The position numbers were made by a program, and so were the translations under genes. 21,700 nucleotides of DNA, from positions 1-21,700 of IMG/VR virus record IMGVR_UViG_3300043446_004799, one strand, 5' to 3'. The notes under the pieces are model-generated. The model was not told where the DNA came from and searched no databases. It was given only the letters and a program-made list of their open reading frames with translations. Shown here piece by piece: positions 1-7,547 of this stretch. Every line of letters starts with the position of its first letter. Position 1 is the stretch's first letter. The DNA is from a virus.

Positions 1-141
1 GATGTGATTTTTATGGAACAACTAGTATCAGATGAATTGCCAGAGTTTTGCCCGTTTTGTGGTGAACCCATTGATACATTATCCGAAGAAGAATATATAG
101 ATGATGATGAACTCAATGAAGATGATGAATGGAACAATTAA
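1..141 (+). CDS. Small acidic zinc-ribbon-like protein, possibly 5'-truncated
   Basis: The first in-frame ATG is at 13 and gives 42 residues, but the frame stays open to the window edge and no clear ribosome binding site precedes that ATG, so the true start may lie outside. The protein contains a CPFCGEP knuckle, a typical CxxC half of a zinc ribbon, followed by a strongly acidic tail (runs of Glu and Asp). Only one CxxC is visible, so it would need a partner or dimer to bind zinc. It overlaps the next gene by 13 bases, as expected of translational coupling in phages. Function is unknown. Confidence 0.6.
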   Translation, partial: DVIFMEQLVSDELPEFCPFCGEPIDTLSEEEYIDDDELNEDDEWNN

Positions 142-539
142 ATTGGATTTATAACAATAAAATTTTTACAGAAGATTTGATTGGTGATAATTATGGTTTT
201 GTGTATCTCATAACAAACAATGTAAACAATAAGAAATACATTGGTAAAAAGTTTTTTTATTCCTCAAAGACAAAACAAGTAAAAGGTAAGAAAAAGAAGT
301 TCAAGGTTTACTCGGACTGGCAAACTTACTATGGTAGCAATGAGGAATTGAAAAAAGATGTTATAATACATGGACGAGAAAACTTCACTAGAGAAATACT
401 ACACTTGTGTTTGTCCAAAGGCACCGCAGGATATCTTGAAGCTAGAGAACAATTCACAAGGCGAGTATTAGAAAGTGATGATTATTATAACACATGGATT
501 ATGGTGAGAGTAAGAGACTCACACATTAAAGGACTGTAA
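129..539 (+). CDS. GIY-YIG-like nuclease domain protein
   Basis: The 136-residue product has the two halves of a GIY-YIG core: GFVY at about 23-26 and KKYIGKK around 35-41. These are followed by a basic stretch (QVKGKKKKFK) and a W-x-x-YYGSNEEL segment near 65-73. That arrangement is known in Seg/I-TevI-type phage endonucleases and in small stand-alone phage relatives. I infer a DNA nuclease, possibly a homing-like or degradative enzyme; no separate DNA-binding module is seen. The middle is unusually lysine-rich. The gene overlaps its upstream neighbour and shares TAATG with the gene downstream. Confidence 0.6.
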   Translation: MEQLNWIYNNKIFTEDLIGDNYGFVYLITNNVNNKKYIGKKFFYSSKTKQVKGKKKKFKVYSDWQTYYGSNEELKKDVIIHGRENFTREILHLCLSKGTAGYLEAREQFTRRVLESDDYYNTWIMVRVRDSHIKGL

Positions 540-880
540 TGTTAGGATACCTAGAAGATATTGAAGGTTTTGATGCTTTGTTTTTCTTACCACAAGAAGA
601 TGAAGATGAAATACGAATTGTTGCCAACAAATATAAAAATCCAGGTGAAGTGGTAGAAGGTAATGCAATCGGTCCTTGGTGGCACATTTTGTTGTTTAAA
701 TGCAACGAAGAAACCGGTGCTGTTGAAAACCTGGACACGTTTGATGCCATTTTCTCGGATCCTAGAGAATACATATCAACCTTGATACCATGTGGTTTTT
801 ATGGTGTTGTTGCAAAAAAGACAACCACTTCAAATATTTTCCTAGAAGATGCTATTGCCAAATTCAAAGAGTTGATGTAA
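539..880 (+). CDS. Hypothetical protein, 113 aa
   Basis: It starts at the ATG of a TAATG overlap with the nuclease gene, so it is probably translationally coupled to it. The product is acidic at its N-terminus (QEDEDEIR) and has hydrophobic segments around GPWWHILLF and CGFYGVVAKK, but no clear membrane helix or catalytic motif. I do not recognise the family. A 30-base gap containing GAAACTGAAAGT separates it from rnh. Confidence 0.7.
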   Translation: MLGYLEDIEGFDALFFLPQEDEDEIRIVANKYKNPGEVVEGNAIGPWWHILLFKCNEETGAVENLDTFDAIFSDPREYISTLIPCGFYGVVAKKTTTSNIFLEDAIAKFKELM

Positions 881-910
881 AATATAAGCATTAGAAACTG
901 AAAGTTTATT

Positions 911-1774
911 ATGATTCTCGTTGATTTAAACCAAGTATTGTTATCCGGACTGATGGCTCAAATTGCCAGTCAAAAAGGAATCAAACTTGAAGAAGGCCTC
1001 ATTAGGCACATGATTCTCAATATTATCAGGACACACCTGAAGAACTTCCGTGAAGAATATGGTGAAGTGGTGTTGTGTGCTGACAACCGCAAATATTGGC
1101 GCAAAGAGTTCTTTCCTTTCTACAAGGCGCACCGCAAAAAAGCACGTGAGAAGTCTGATTTGGACTGGCATCTAATTTTTGATATGCTTTCCAAATTCAA
1201 ACAAGAATTGCGTGAAAGTTTCCCATACAAAGTTATTGATGTTGAGGGTGCTGAGGCTGATGACATTATCGGCACGCTGGCTCCACGCCATGTCATGCAC
1301 GAAAATGTGTTGATTATTTCCAGTGATGGAGATTTCTTGCAATTGCAAATGTATAATGGTCGTAGTGAGTATACCATCAAACAGTATAATCCTGCCCAAA
1401 AGAAATTTGTGGTGTCTAGCAATCCATTGCAAGAATTAAAACAAAAAATCATTCAAGGTGATAAGGGTGATGGTATTCCAAACATTCTCTCACCTAGTGA
1501 CACCTTTGTGCGTGAAATTCGTCAAAAGGTTATGACAGAAGCAAAACTTACCAAATTCATGTCACAAGAATATGGTGATTATGACGATGAAAACGCACGT
1601 ATCGGTTTTTCTCGTAACCAGACACTCATTGACCTAAGAAATATACCAGGTGATATAAAGGACAAAATCATAAATACTTATGAAGAAACTAAACCTGCAC
1701 CAAAAGGTAAAATCTTAAATTATTTGATTGAACACAAACTTAAAAACCTAATGGAAGTTATTGAGGAATTTTAA
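911..1774 (+). CDS. rnh: RNase H, 5'-3' exonuclease of FEN-1 type (T4 Rnh-like)
   Basis: At 287 residues this is close in size to T4 RNase H, which removes RNA primers and short adjacent DNA from lagging-strand fragments. Metal-binding acidic residues of the FEN/5'-nuclease fold are in place: D5 in ILVDLN, D58 in CADNRKYW, E112/E115/D117/D118 in VEGAEADDIIG, and D139/D141 in SSDGDF. A helix-hairpin-helix-like QGDKGDGIPN follows at 183-191. An ATG with little Shine-Dalgarno sequence starts it, and its stop overlaps the next start (TAATG). The family identification is firm; the biochemical role follows from the family. Confidence 0.93.
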   Translation: MILVDLNQVLLSGLMAQIASQKGIKLEEGLIRHMILNIIRTHLKNFREEYGEVVLCADNRKYWRKEFFPFYKAHRKKAREKSDLDWHLIFDMLSKFKQELRESFPYKVIDVEGAEADDIIGTLAPRHVMHENVLIISSDGDFLQLQMYNGRSEYTIKQYNPAQKKFVVSSNPLQELKQKIIQGDKGDGIPNILSPSDTFVREIRQKVMTEAKLTKFMSQEYGDYDDENARIGFSRNQTLIDLRNIPGDIKDKIINTYEETKPAPKGKILNYLIEHKLKNLMEVIEEF

Positions 1775-2199
1775 TGAGACCTTTGTATGAAGTTTTCGAT
1801 GAATTTGAAATGTCGAAAAATAAAAAAGAAAGAATGGATGTAATTGGGAGGAATCTTTCACAATTACTCGTTGATGTATTAAAATTGACATTTCATCCAA
1901 ACTTTGAGTGGAAAGTAAAACATTTACCTGAAGATTATAAAGTTCCTACGGACGTATTACCTGGAATCACACACGATACGTTAAACAGGCAGATTCGTAA
2001 ACTTTATATGTTTCAGGTTGGTAATCCAACAGCGGAGAAGTTAACAGAACAACGCCGGAAGGAATTATTAGTTCAATTGTTAGAATCACTAGAACCTAGA
2101 GAAGCAGAAATCATTTTAGGTATTTTCCAAAAAGATTTAGGTGTAAAAGGACTAGATTACAAATTTGTAAAAGAGGCATTTCCAAATATGTTGCCATGA
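1774..2199 (+). CDS. DUF6433-like phage protein
   Basis: The 141-residue product begins MRPLYEVFDEFEM and contains ITHDTLNRQIRKLYMF and RRKELLVQLLESLEPREAEI, ending in VKEAFPNMLP. From memory this pattern (an R-KLY-F segment, an LLE-L-P-EAE-L helix and a terminal EAFP) matches the DUF6433 group found in T4-like phages of marine and freshwater bacteria. No enzymatic motif is visible. It is coupled to rnh by a TAATG overlap, which hints at a replication-linked role, but that is only inference from context. Confidence 0.7.
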   Translation: MRPLYEVFDEFEMSKNKKERMDVIGRNLSQLLVDVLKLTFHPNFEWKVKHLPEDYKVPTDVLPGITHDTLNRQIRKLYMFQVGNPTAEKLTEQRRKELLVQLLESLEPREAEIILGIFQKDLGVKGLDYKFVKEAFPNMLP

Positions 2200-2585
2200 C
2201 AAAAAAAGAAAGTATAATTGTCGTATCTGGTGAATTTGATCCTTTAACATATAATGATTTTAAATTATTAAAAACGTGTAAATCGAAATGTGATTTACTC
2301 ATCGTAGGAATTCATTCAGACGCTTTTATGCATTTACGTTATGGCAGTTTTAACAATAATTATGAACAACGAAAAGAAGTCATTAGCAGTTTCCCGTTCG
2401 TGGATGAAACTTTCGCATTTAATGACCTCGATGGAACATCATGCAACCTTTTGAAATTAGTCAAAATGTGCTACCCAGCATCAATCATCACATTTGTGTC
2501 CGAAATGGACATGCACAATATGCCAGAATCCAGAATTCGTGGCGTAACCTTCACAACTTTTGATATTATCCAACAAGGAGTTTAA
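2196..2585 (+). CDS. Degenerate cytidylyltransferase-like protein
   Basis: The 129-residue product opens with a Rossmann-type nucleotidyltransferase pattern: IIVVSGEFDPL near 7-17, then KCDLLIVGIHSDAF and a PFVDETFAFNDLDG segment, as in TagD/RfaE-like enzymes. The HxGH catalytic signature normally following the FDP motif is missing: the corresponding stretch reads LTYND. The C-terminal PESRIRG resembles a weak ISSTxIR-type element. Such proteins would normally transfer a nucleotide to a small alcohol phosphate; here catalysis is doubtful. It overlaps the previous gene by ATGA. Confidence 0.65.
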   Translation: MTKKESIIVVSGEFDPLTYNDFKLLKTCKSKCDLLIVGIHSDAFMHLRYGSFNNNYEQRKEVISSFPFVDETFAFNDLDGTSCNLLKLVKMCYPASIITFVSEMDMHNMPESRIRGVTFTTFDIIQQGV

Positions 2586-2590
2586 TTAAA

Positions 2591-2779
2591 GTGTCTAAAT
2601 TTTCTGGAAAGTTTCGTGATTACGATTACGAAGATGAATATACTTTCGAAACTAGAAAAAAGAAAAGGAATCAACAAAAAGCACCTCGCAAAAAATCATA
2701 CTTTGAAGATGATGATTATTTCCGAGGTTATGAAGATTACCAAAAACCAACTAGAAGAAAAGCTAGACATTTTGATTAA
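2591..2779 (+). CDS. Small highly charged protein with GTG start
   Basis: A GTG start preceded by AAGGAG at 2575-2580 gives 62 residues. The sequence alternates acidic Tyr/Asp-rich patches (RDYDYEDEYTFE, EDDDYFRGYEDY) with very basic ones (RKKKRNQQKAPRKKS, TRRKARHFD). This composition suggests a disordered nucleic-acid- or protein-binding peptide. I do not recognise the family. An ATG-started alternative in another frame (2616-2798) is less convincing because it lacks a ribosome binding site. Confidence 0.65.
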   Translation: MSKFSGKFRDYDYEDEYTFETRKKKRNQQKAPRKKSYFEDDDYFRGYEDYQKPTRRKARHFD

Positions 2780-2783
2780 TATT

Positions 2784-2805
2784 TGTGTTGTAAAATAACA
2801 ACACA
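2784..2805 (+). repeat. Short inverted repeat between genes
   Basis: TGTGTTGT and ACAACACA form an 8-bp stem around the six-base loop AAAATA, just after the preceding stop codon and 5 bases before the promoter. No T-run follows on the plus strand, so it is not a canonical intrinsic terminator. It could protect the 3' end of the upstream message or act as an operator. Confidence 0.5.
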
Positions 2806-2809
2806 CCTA

Positions 2810-2838
2810 TTGACACTCCTTTGTGTATGTTGTATAAT
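2810..2838 (+). promoter_or_regulatory. Consensus sigma70-type promoter
   Basis: TTGACA (2810-2815) and TATAAT (2833-2838) are both perfect consensus hexamers with a 17-bp spacer. A GGAG and an ATG follow at 2865. This is the only promoter in the window with a perfect match at both boxes. It should be read by unmodified host polymerase and so may be an early promoter, driving the block of small genes and the VWA protein. Confidence 0.85.
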
Positions 2839-2864
2839 ATACACATTGCATAGGAGATTTTGTT

Positions 2865-3203
2865 ATGATGATTTATGTTCGAACACCTAAGTCCAAGAAA
2901 AAGCGTGGACCTAAGGCTGCACGTGAACAATATGAAGCTTGGCTGAAATCACATCAGCCAACAAAACCTATTAAAGTCCCACAAAAAACTACTAATCAAT
3001 TAGTATACAAACTGTCTGTGCCTGCTGGCCGTGAAACCGTGCGTTATCCGTCATTGGATACAGGCATTGGTCAAGCCACAAAAGCTGCACCGAAGGTTTA
3101 TACTGGCACAAAAGTGATGGGAATCGCAACTATGCACAAATCAAACGCTGTTCCTGTGTTTAACAGCGAGGAAGCTGTAGAAATTTCAAAAATGAGGCGC
3201 TAA
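2865..3203 (+). CDS. Conserved basic phage protein, 112 aa
   Basis: An AGGAG eight bases upstream favours the first of two adjacent ATGs. The N-terminus is basic (TPKSKKKRGPKAAREQYEAW), followed by a region ending in KVYTGTKVMGIATMHKSNAVPVF and a C-terminal EEAVEISKMRR. I recall similar proteins with this KVYTG...HKSNAVPVF block in other T4-like phages, without known function. It is the first gene after the consensus promoter at 2810, so it is probably expressed early. DNA binding is plausible from charge alone. Confidence 0.75.
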   Translation: MMIYVRTPKSKKKRGPKAAREQYEAWLKSHQPTKPIKVPQKTTNQLVYKLSVPAGRETVRYPSLDTGIGQATKAAPKVYTGTKVMGIATMHKSNAVPVFNSEEAVEISKMRR

Positions 3204-3204
3204 A

Positions 3205-3357
3205 ATGAACAAGAAAATGAGTTTTGTTGTAAAATTACAACGTCCTGTGTGTCGAACACCAATCAAACCTGTTCAGGCACATAAAAATGTCGTAAAATAC
3301 AATCGTAAAGATGAGAAAAAAGTGATTTTGTCGCAAATCACTGCTCTAGGAGATTAA
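3205..3357 (+). CDS. Small basic hypothetical protein, 50 aa
   Basis: The ATG lies two bases after the preceding stop codon. The product is rich in Lys, Arg and Val (MNKKMSFVVKLQRPVC at the start, NVVKYNRKDEKKV in the middle) with one Cys. A TAGGAGAT at its 3' end serves as ribosome binding site for the next gene, linking the two. No family is recognised. Confidence 0.6.
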   Translation: MNKKMSFVVKLQRPVCRTPIKPVQAHKNVVKYNRKDEKKVILSQITALGD

Positions 3358-3358
3358 A

Positions 3359-3514
3359 ATGTCACAAAATGCTGATGTAGTGGACGAAAAACCACAAGAA
3401 AATATGGAAAATGCTTGGGAAGCACTTTGGGAAGTCACAAAAAAGTGGGCCGTGATGACACAATTTGAGGCTGACCAAGATTGGTATAAAAAAATGAAGG
3501 AATATTATGAGTAA
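3359..3514 (+). CDS. Small Trp-rich acidic protein, 51 aa
   Basis: It is preceded by TAGGAG eight bases from the ATG, a strong ribosome binding site. The 51 residues include ENAWEALWEVTKKWAVM and DQDWYKKMKEYYE: an amphipathic helix-like protein with four tryptophans. Its last bases overlap the start of the AbrB-like gene (ATGAGTAA). No family is recognised; helical packing with a partner is a guess. Confidence 0.65.
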   Translation: MSQNADVVDEKPQENMENAWEALWEVTKKWAVMTQFEADQDWYKKMKEYYE

Positions 3515-3683
3515 GACCTATATTGCTGACATTCTTGAAGCGAATGATGGCACAGGCGATGCAATCTTACAATTTCCTGACGAATTAATTGCTGAAACCG
3601 GTTGGAAAGAAGGCACCGTGTTGAATTTGAAAGTTGAAGAAACACCTACAGGCAACGTTCTAATCATTACTGAGAAAAAATAA
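3507..3683 (+). CDS. AbrB/MazE-like swapped-hairpin DNA-binding protein
   Basis: The 58-residue product reads as a SpoVT/AbrB fold: a GDAILQFPDELIAETGWKEG segment near 17-36, where LxFPxEL...GWKEGT is the family hallmark, followed by LNLKVEETPTGNVLIITEK. Proteins of this size bind DNA as dimers, as transcription regulators or as antitoxin DNA-binding halves. No toxin gene is recognisable next to it, which favours a regulatory role. It overlaps the upstream gene by 8 bases and the downstream VWA gene by one base. Confidence 0.7.
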   Translation: MSKTYIADILEANDGTGDAILQFPDELIAETGWKEGTVLNLKVEETPTGNVLIITEKK

Positions 3684-5812
3684 TGGAATTACTTGAATCA
3701 AAATCTCTATTGGCCAAATTGATGGCGACAGAAAATCTTGTTGTTGAACAACGTCCAGTTCAAACAGCATCATTTGATGTTAAAAATAGGATTTTAACTT
3801 TGCCAATTTTGGATAAAAATATCTCTAGTGCTCTTTATGACCTATTTACTGGTCACGAAGTTGGTCATGCTCTATACACTCCCATCGAAGGAATGTTGAA
3901 AGTTAGAGAATTGAAAATCAATAAAGATGTTGCCAATGTGGTTGAAGATTCCCGCATCGAACGAAAAATCAAATACAAATATCCTGGTCTAAAAAATTCT
4001 TTTGCCAAAGCATACAAAGAGCTTATGGAAAAAGATTTCTTTGGTGTCAAAGGAACCGATATCAATAAGATGAATTTTTTGGATCGTATTAACCTGCATT
4101 GCAAAGGTGGCGCAGCTCTACGTATTCAATTCAATGATGAAGAAGTGGTTTTACTCAATGAAGTAGAAACCACCGAAACCTATGATGATGTTATCGAGGT
4201 TTCCAAAAAAATCATCGATTATATGAAGAAACAAATTGAATTGGAAGAACAGAAAAAGGCCAAAGCAAAAGCTGAACATAGTGATGAACAAGATGAAGAA
4301 GATTATGAAGAAGTCGAATTCGATGATGATGGTGAACCGTTAGAACAAAAGGAAGAACAGTCAGCTAGCGGTGATAGTGGCGAAGATGAGGATAAGGAAG
4401 ATTCTGATAAAGAAACTGAAAAAGGTCAAAAAGCATCCGACCAAGATGGTAAGGATGAACTAGATAAAAAACTTGATGAGCAAATTCGTTCACACACAGA
4501 TGAAGCATTCAAGAAAAATGAACAACAGTTGTTTGATACAAGTATTTCAAATATCATTTACACAAACATTCCAAATCTAGATTATAAACAAGTCAACGAC
4601 TTCAAGGTAATCTGGAAAAGATATAAGGAAGAAAATTTTTCCATTTCAACACCAGAATTTATAAAAATTCGAAATGAAAGCAACAAAGTGGTTTCATATC
4701 TTGTCAAAGAATTTGAACTACGCAAAAATGCCGACCAACTAAAACGTGCAACAGTTGCCAAAACTGGTGATTTGAATATGTCTAAAATTTATTCATATAA
4801 ATTCAATGAAGATATTTTCAAAAAGGTTTCGGTTGTTCCTGGTGGCAAGTCACATGGATTGGTTATGTTTTTGGACTGGTCAGGTTCAATGTGTGACCAT
4901 ATTGGTAATACAGTAAAACAATTAATCAACTTGGTATTGTTTTGTAAGAAACAAAACATTCCTTATGAAGTGTATGCTTTTGTTGAAGATACTGACACCA
5001 AAATGTCTGTGGCACGAGCTGCACCAAAAGGAAATGACCTATACACAAAGCCTTATGCTGCAATGAACTTGTTGTCATCACGTATGAACAGTTCAGAATT
5101 CACATATGCGTGTTCAGCACTGGTTCACATGTCTGGTTTGGGTTCAACAACTAGATTGTATTTGCCTTATTGGATGCATATGCAAGGCACACCCTTGAAT
5201 GAAGCCATCATTCACGCCATGTCAATTGTTCCAGAATTTCAGAAACAAAACAAGTTACAAATTGTAAACACAATTTTCCTGACCGATGGTGAAGGACATA
5301 CATTGAATCGTTACTACGATCCATTGAATATGTCGGGGTCTCATTATGGTTCTTACTACAGCGATTACACAACACACATCAAGTGTGACCGTTTAGTTAT
5401 CCGTGATACCGTCACCAAACATGAAGAAAGAATTGATTTGCGTGAACGTGACTCACAAACAAATGCTTTGATTCGTTTGTTAAAAGCTAGAACCAAATCA
5501 AACGTTGTTGGTTTCTATGTGATTAATGGTAGAGATTTCAACCGTAAGGTCTATCAATGGTTTCCAAAACAATTTAACCACGAAGAAATGAAAGAAAATT
5601 TCCGAAAAAATCAATTCACCATCTTGGAGAACACAGGATATGATGAGTATTATATCTTGCGGTCAAATAGCCTAGATACCGATGATGATTCGTCTTTTGA
5701 GGTTAAAGAAAATGCAACCTTTAGAGGTATTGCATCCGCATTTACCAAATACAATAGTGGTAAACACAACAGTCGAGTTATCTTGAATCGTTTTATTGGA
5801 TTAATTGCATAA
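3683..5812 (+). CDS. VWA-domain protein with N-terminal zinc metallopeptidase motif
   Basis: This 709-residue protein has an N-terminal zincin signature HEVGH at 58-62 with a downstream NVVEDSRIE (85-93) that probably supplies the third ligand. A long, very acidic and probably disordered linker spans about 185-275. A C-terminal von Willebrand A domain has the MIDAS motif DWSGS at 398-402, a later GTPLNEA and TDGEG near 534-538. The layout recalls CobT-like and phage 'peptidase' proteins that work with MoxR/CobS-type AAA+ ATPases. Such an ATPase is encoded at 14959. The substrate is unknown. Both active-site motifs look intact. Confidence 0.85.
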   Translation: MELLESKSLLAKLMATENLVVEQRPVQTASFDVKNRILTLPILDKNISSALYDLFTGHEVGHALYTPIEGMLKVRELKINKDVANVVEDSRIERKIKYKYPGLKNSFAKAYKELMEKDFFGVKGTDINKMNFLDRINLHCKGGAALRIQFNDEEVVLLNEVETTETYDDVIEVSKKIIDYMKKQIELEEQKKAKAKAEHSDEQDEEDYEEVEFDDDGEPLEQKEEQSASGDSGEDEDKEDSDKETEKGQKASDQDGKDELDKKLDEQIRSHTDEAFKKNEQQLFDTSISNIIYTNIPNLDYKQVNDFKVIWKRYKEENFSISTPEFIKIRNESNKVVSYLVKEFELRKNADQLKRATVAKTGDLNMSKIYSYKFNEDIFKKVSVVPGGKSHGLVMFLDWSGSMCDHIGNTVKQLINLVLFCKKQNIPYEVYAFVEDTDTKMSVARAAPKGNDLYTKPYAAMNLLSSRMNSSEFTYACSALVHMSGLGSTTRLYLPYWMHMQGTPLNEAIIHAMSIVPEFQKQNKLQIVNTIFLTDGEGHTLNRYYDPLNMSGSHYGSYYSDYTTHIKCDRLVIRDTVTKHEERIDLRERDSQTNALIRLLKARTKSNVVGFYVINGRDFNRKVYQWFPKQFNHEEMKENFRKNQFTILENTGYDEYYILRSNSLDTDDDSSFEVKENATFRGIASAFTKYNSGKHNSRVILNRFIGLIA

Positions 5813-5821
5813 GGAGTTATT

Positions 5822-6058
5822 ATGTCGGAGATTTATTCAGAATACTATGGAACTGGCAGAAAAGCCAGTGTGACCAGATTGAGAAGAAGTTTGGATCCAA
5901 AGTTTGATGTTTGGGAAGTTACCTTATATGTTGGTGATAAAGTCATTCAGAGAACTTCATGCCACCACGAAGAAGAAGCCGAAAACTTGGCAGAATCTTT
6001 TGTTCAAGGTGGTGATGGCACTCAAATTTTGTTGAATGAGGTCATCAATAATGGATAA
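5822..6058 (+). CDS. Hypothetical protein, 78 aa
   Basis: A clear AAGGAG lies seven bases before the ATG and the gene follows the VWA gene by 9 bases, so it belongs to the same operon. The product (VTRLRRSLDPKFDVWEVTLYVGDKVIQRT, read in two pieces) looks like a small beta-rich domain followed by a helix (HHEEEAENLAESFVQG). I do not recognise the family. It overlaps the MazG-like gene by 8 bases. Confidence 0.75.
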   Translation: MSEIYSEYYGTGRKASVTRLRRSLDPKFDVWEVTLYVGDKVIQRTSCHHEEEAENLAESFVQGGDGTQILLNEVINNG

Positions 6059-6329
6059 GGTAAGTAAGGAGATTTTCTGTATTACACAGGAAGAATGTGC
6101 TGAGGTAACGCAGGCAATCTCCAAGATTTTTCGTTTTGGTTTTGATTCTGTTCACCCCGTTACAAACAAAAGCAATATGCAAAGCTTGGAGGAAGAAGTT
6201 GGTGACCTTTTAGCAATGATTGATATCATGGTTGAAAGATGCATTGTTTCCGATGACAAGATTAACGAGGCTCGAAAAGCCAAAAAAGAGAAATTAAAGA
6301 TTTGGTCAAACATCTACAAAGAGGCATAA
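6051..6329 (+). CDS. MazG-like nucleotide pyrophosphohydrolase
   Basis: I prefer the ATG at 6051 over the in-frame ATG at 6036 because GAGG sits nine bases before it. The 92-residue product carries the all-alpha NTP pyrophosphatase metal-binding pattern: EECAE at 14-18 and EEVGD at 48-52 (ExxD), within two helices. Enzymes of this family hydrolyse (d)NTPs to monophosphates. Phage versions are proposed to adjust nucleotide pools or alarmones. It overlaps the upstream gene and runs into the next with a one-base gap. Confidence 0.82.
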   Translation: MDKVSKEIFCITQEECAEVTQAISKIFRFGFDSVHPVTNKSNMQSLEEEVGDLLAMIDIMVERCIVSDDKINEARKAKKEKLKIWSNIYKEA

Positions 6330-6330
6330 G

Positions 6331-6804
6331 ATGGAATACGATTTTAATAAATTTGAAGAACTGGTTGTCAAACTACTTGAGAATCGACAATGGGATGATG
6401 AACTAGATTATGGTGAGGACATTTCACCTATTTCAGAAATCAAAATCGCATTTGATGGTTTTGGAGACCTAGAGACCGAAGATGAGAACGGTGAGTATCA
6501 GTATATTGAACATGGTAACACCGATAATGAATCGTATGCAATCTATATTCATAAGAATTCAGGAAGAAAAGGTTTTGTCTTTCCAGAACATGAAGTGGCA
6601 TCTTTCACTTTTGGTAACATGGTGATTCACCGACCAAAAGAAGAAGTTTGTTTATATGCTTGGCATTCCAAAAGTGAGGTTGATGGCAACTGGTATTGGG
6701 ATGTGATTCCGCTGGAAGACCGATTAGACCAAGATAGTGGTATGAATGAAGAAGAAGTCATGCAGATTTTGGAAGTTCTTGTGAACAGGTATTTTGCAGA
6801 ATGA
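6331..6804 (+). CDS. Acidic hypothetical protein, 157 aa
   Basis: The ATG lies one base after the MazG stop. The protein is strongly acidic (WDDELDYGEDIS, LETEDENGEYQY) with a Trp/Tyr-rich C-terminal half (EVDGNWYWDVIPLEDRLDQD) and an ending helix (EEEVMQILEVLVNRYF). It could be a DNA mimic or a protein-interaction module, but no family is recognised and charge is the only argument. Its stop overlaps the following start (ATGA). Confidence 0.75.
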   Translation: MEYDFNKFEELVVKLLENRQWDDELDYGEDISPISEIKIAFDGFGDLETEDENGEYQYIEHGNTDNESYAIYIHKNSGRKGFVFPEHEVASFTFGNMVIHRPKEEVCLYAWHSKSEVDGNWYWDVIPLEDRLDQDSGMNEEEVMQILEVLVNRYFAE

Positions 6805-6950
6805 CAGATGAACAAGCTTTGGCCATTTATAATCGATTGGTCGAAAAGTATGGTGATGACTTACCCAACTTTGAACATCAACCTAAAGTTTTTGCGTATT
6901 ATGTAAGGTTAATGAAATATTATGAACCAGAGATATTCAGAACAGTATGA
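6801..6950 (+). CDS. Small hypothetical protein, 49 aa
   Basis: It starts in an ATGA overlap with the gene before and overlaps the next gene by 29 bases. The product is Tyr-rich (YNRLVEKYGDDLPNFEHQP, FAYYVRLMKYYE) and looks helical. Both overlaps are typical of translation coupling in this genome, which is the main support. No family is recognised. Confidence 0.65.
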   Translation: MTDEQALAIYNRLVEKYGDDLPNFEHQPKVFAYYVRLMKYYEPEIFRTV

Positions 6951-7413
6951 CGCTTATTATGATGAGCAGACCAATGAGTGGTTAGAGGATATCTGTGATG
7001 ATCCAGAGTGCGACCTTTGTGTTGGCCGTCATGGTCGACCAGAGAAACCAATGAGAGAGATTTTTGTCTTTGGTTCAAACCTGGCTGGCCGTCACGGTGC
7101 TGGCGCAGCGAAGTTTGCAGTAGAAAACCATAAAGCGATTTATGGTATTGGTGTTGGTCTACAAGGAGACTCTTATGGTATTCCTACCAAAGACCAGAAC
7201 ATCAAAACATTACCGTTAGAAACCATCCAACTATATGTGGACCAGTTTATAGATTTTGCTAGACTTACACCAGACTTACTATTTAATGTGACAGCGATTG
7301 GTTGTGGTCTTGCTGGTTATAATCCTTCTCAGATAGCACCGATGTTTTCCAGCGCTTCCGGACTTTCCAATGTCCGTCTACCAGAGGAATTTAAAAAGGT
7401 ATTAACACAATGA
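6922..7413 (+). CDS. A1S_2505-family phage non-structural protein
   Basis: From about residue 46 the product follows the A1S_2505 pattern: IFVFGSNLAGRHGAGAAKFA, then YGIGVGLQGDSYGIPTKD, LPLETIQLYVDQFIDFA, and VTAIGCGLAGY...IAPMF. The glycine-rich loops resemble a macro-type nucleotide-binding fold, so binding of ADP-ribose-like ligands is a fair guess. The 45-residue N-terminus adds a cysteine knuckle (ICDDPECDLCVG) that could bind zinc. The first 29 bases overlap the previous gene. The family call is good; the activity is unknown. Confidence 0.82.
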   Translation: MNQRYSEQYDAYYDEQTNEWLEDICDDPECDLCVGRHGRPEKPMREIFVFGSNLAGRHGAGAAKFAVENHKAIYGIGVGLQGDSYGIPTKDQNIKTLPLETIQLYVDQFIDFARLTPDLLFNVTAIGCGLAGYNPSQIAPMFSSASGLSNVRLPEEFKKVLTQ

Positions 7414-7547
7414 ACGCTTTTTTCGAATGGATGTTTATCTTCCTCTGTTTCTTTCTTTTCTGGGGAGAACCAGACGTTTGGGACAAAGCACACGATTATG
7501 TGATGCACAACTTAGAGGTAAACAAAACATGCGAAAAACAATACTAG
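7410..7547 (+). CDS. Small single-pass membrane protein, 45 aa
   Basis: The ATG overlaps the preceding stop (ATGA). Residues 3-19 (FFEWMFIFLCFFLFWG with neighbours) form one aromatic-rich membrane segment, followed by a short soluble tail. Its 3' end overlaps the start of the exported-protein gene by 19 bases in a different frame. It may place or assist an envelope function, but no family is recognised. Confidence 0.65.
   Translation: MNAFFEWMFIFLCFFLFWGEPDVWDKAHDYVMHNLEVNKTCEKQY

Noticed and set aside
2616-2798. 60-codon frame overlapping the GTG-started small gene
   Set aside because: No ribosome binding site, and it runs past the better-supported gene into the hairpin region; composition looks like a frame shadow.
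3507-3683. Toxin-antitoxin module with the AbrB-like protein as antitoxin
   Set aside because: Neither neighbour resembles a MazF, PIN or other known toxin; a plain DNA-binding regulator is simpler.
3683-5812. Cobaltochelatase subunit CobT as the function of the VWA protein
   Set aside because: Only the domain layout is similar; no cobalamin genes are present and the HEVGH zinc motif points to a peptidase-like protein.
7427-7528. N-terminal extension of the exported protein
   Set aside because: It would place 34 residues before a textbook signal peptide and overlaps the membrane peptide gene; the ATG at 7529 is the sensible start.
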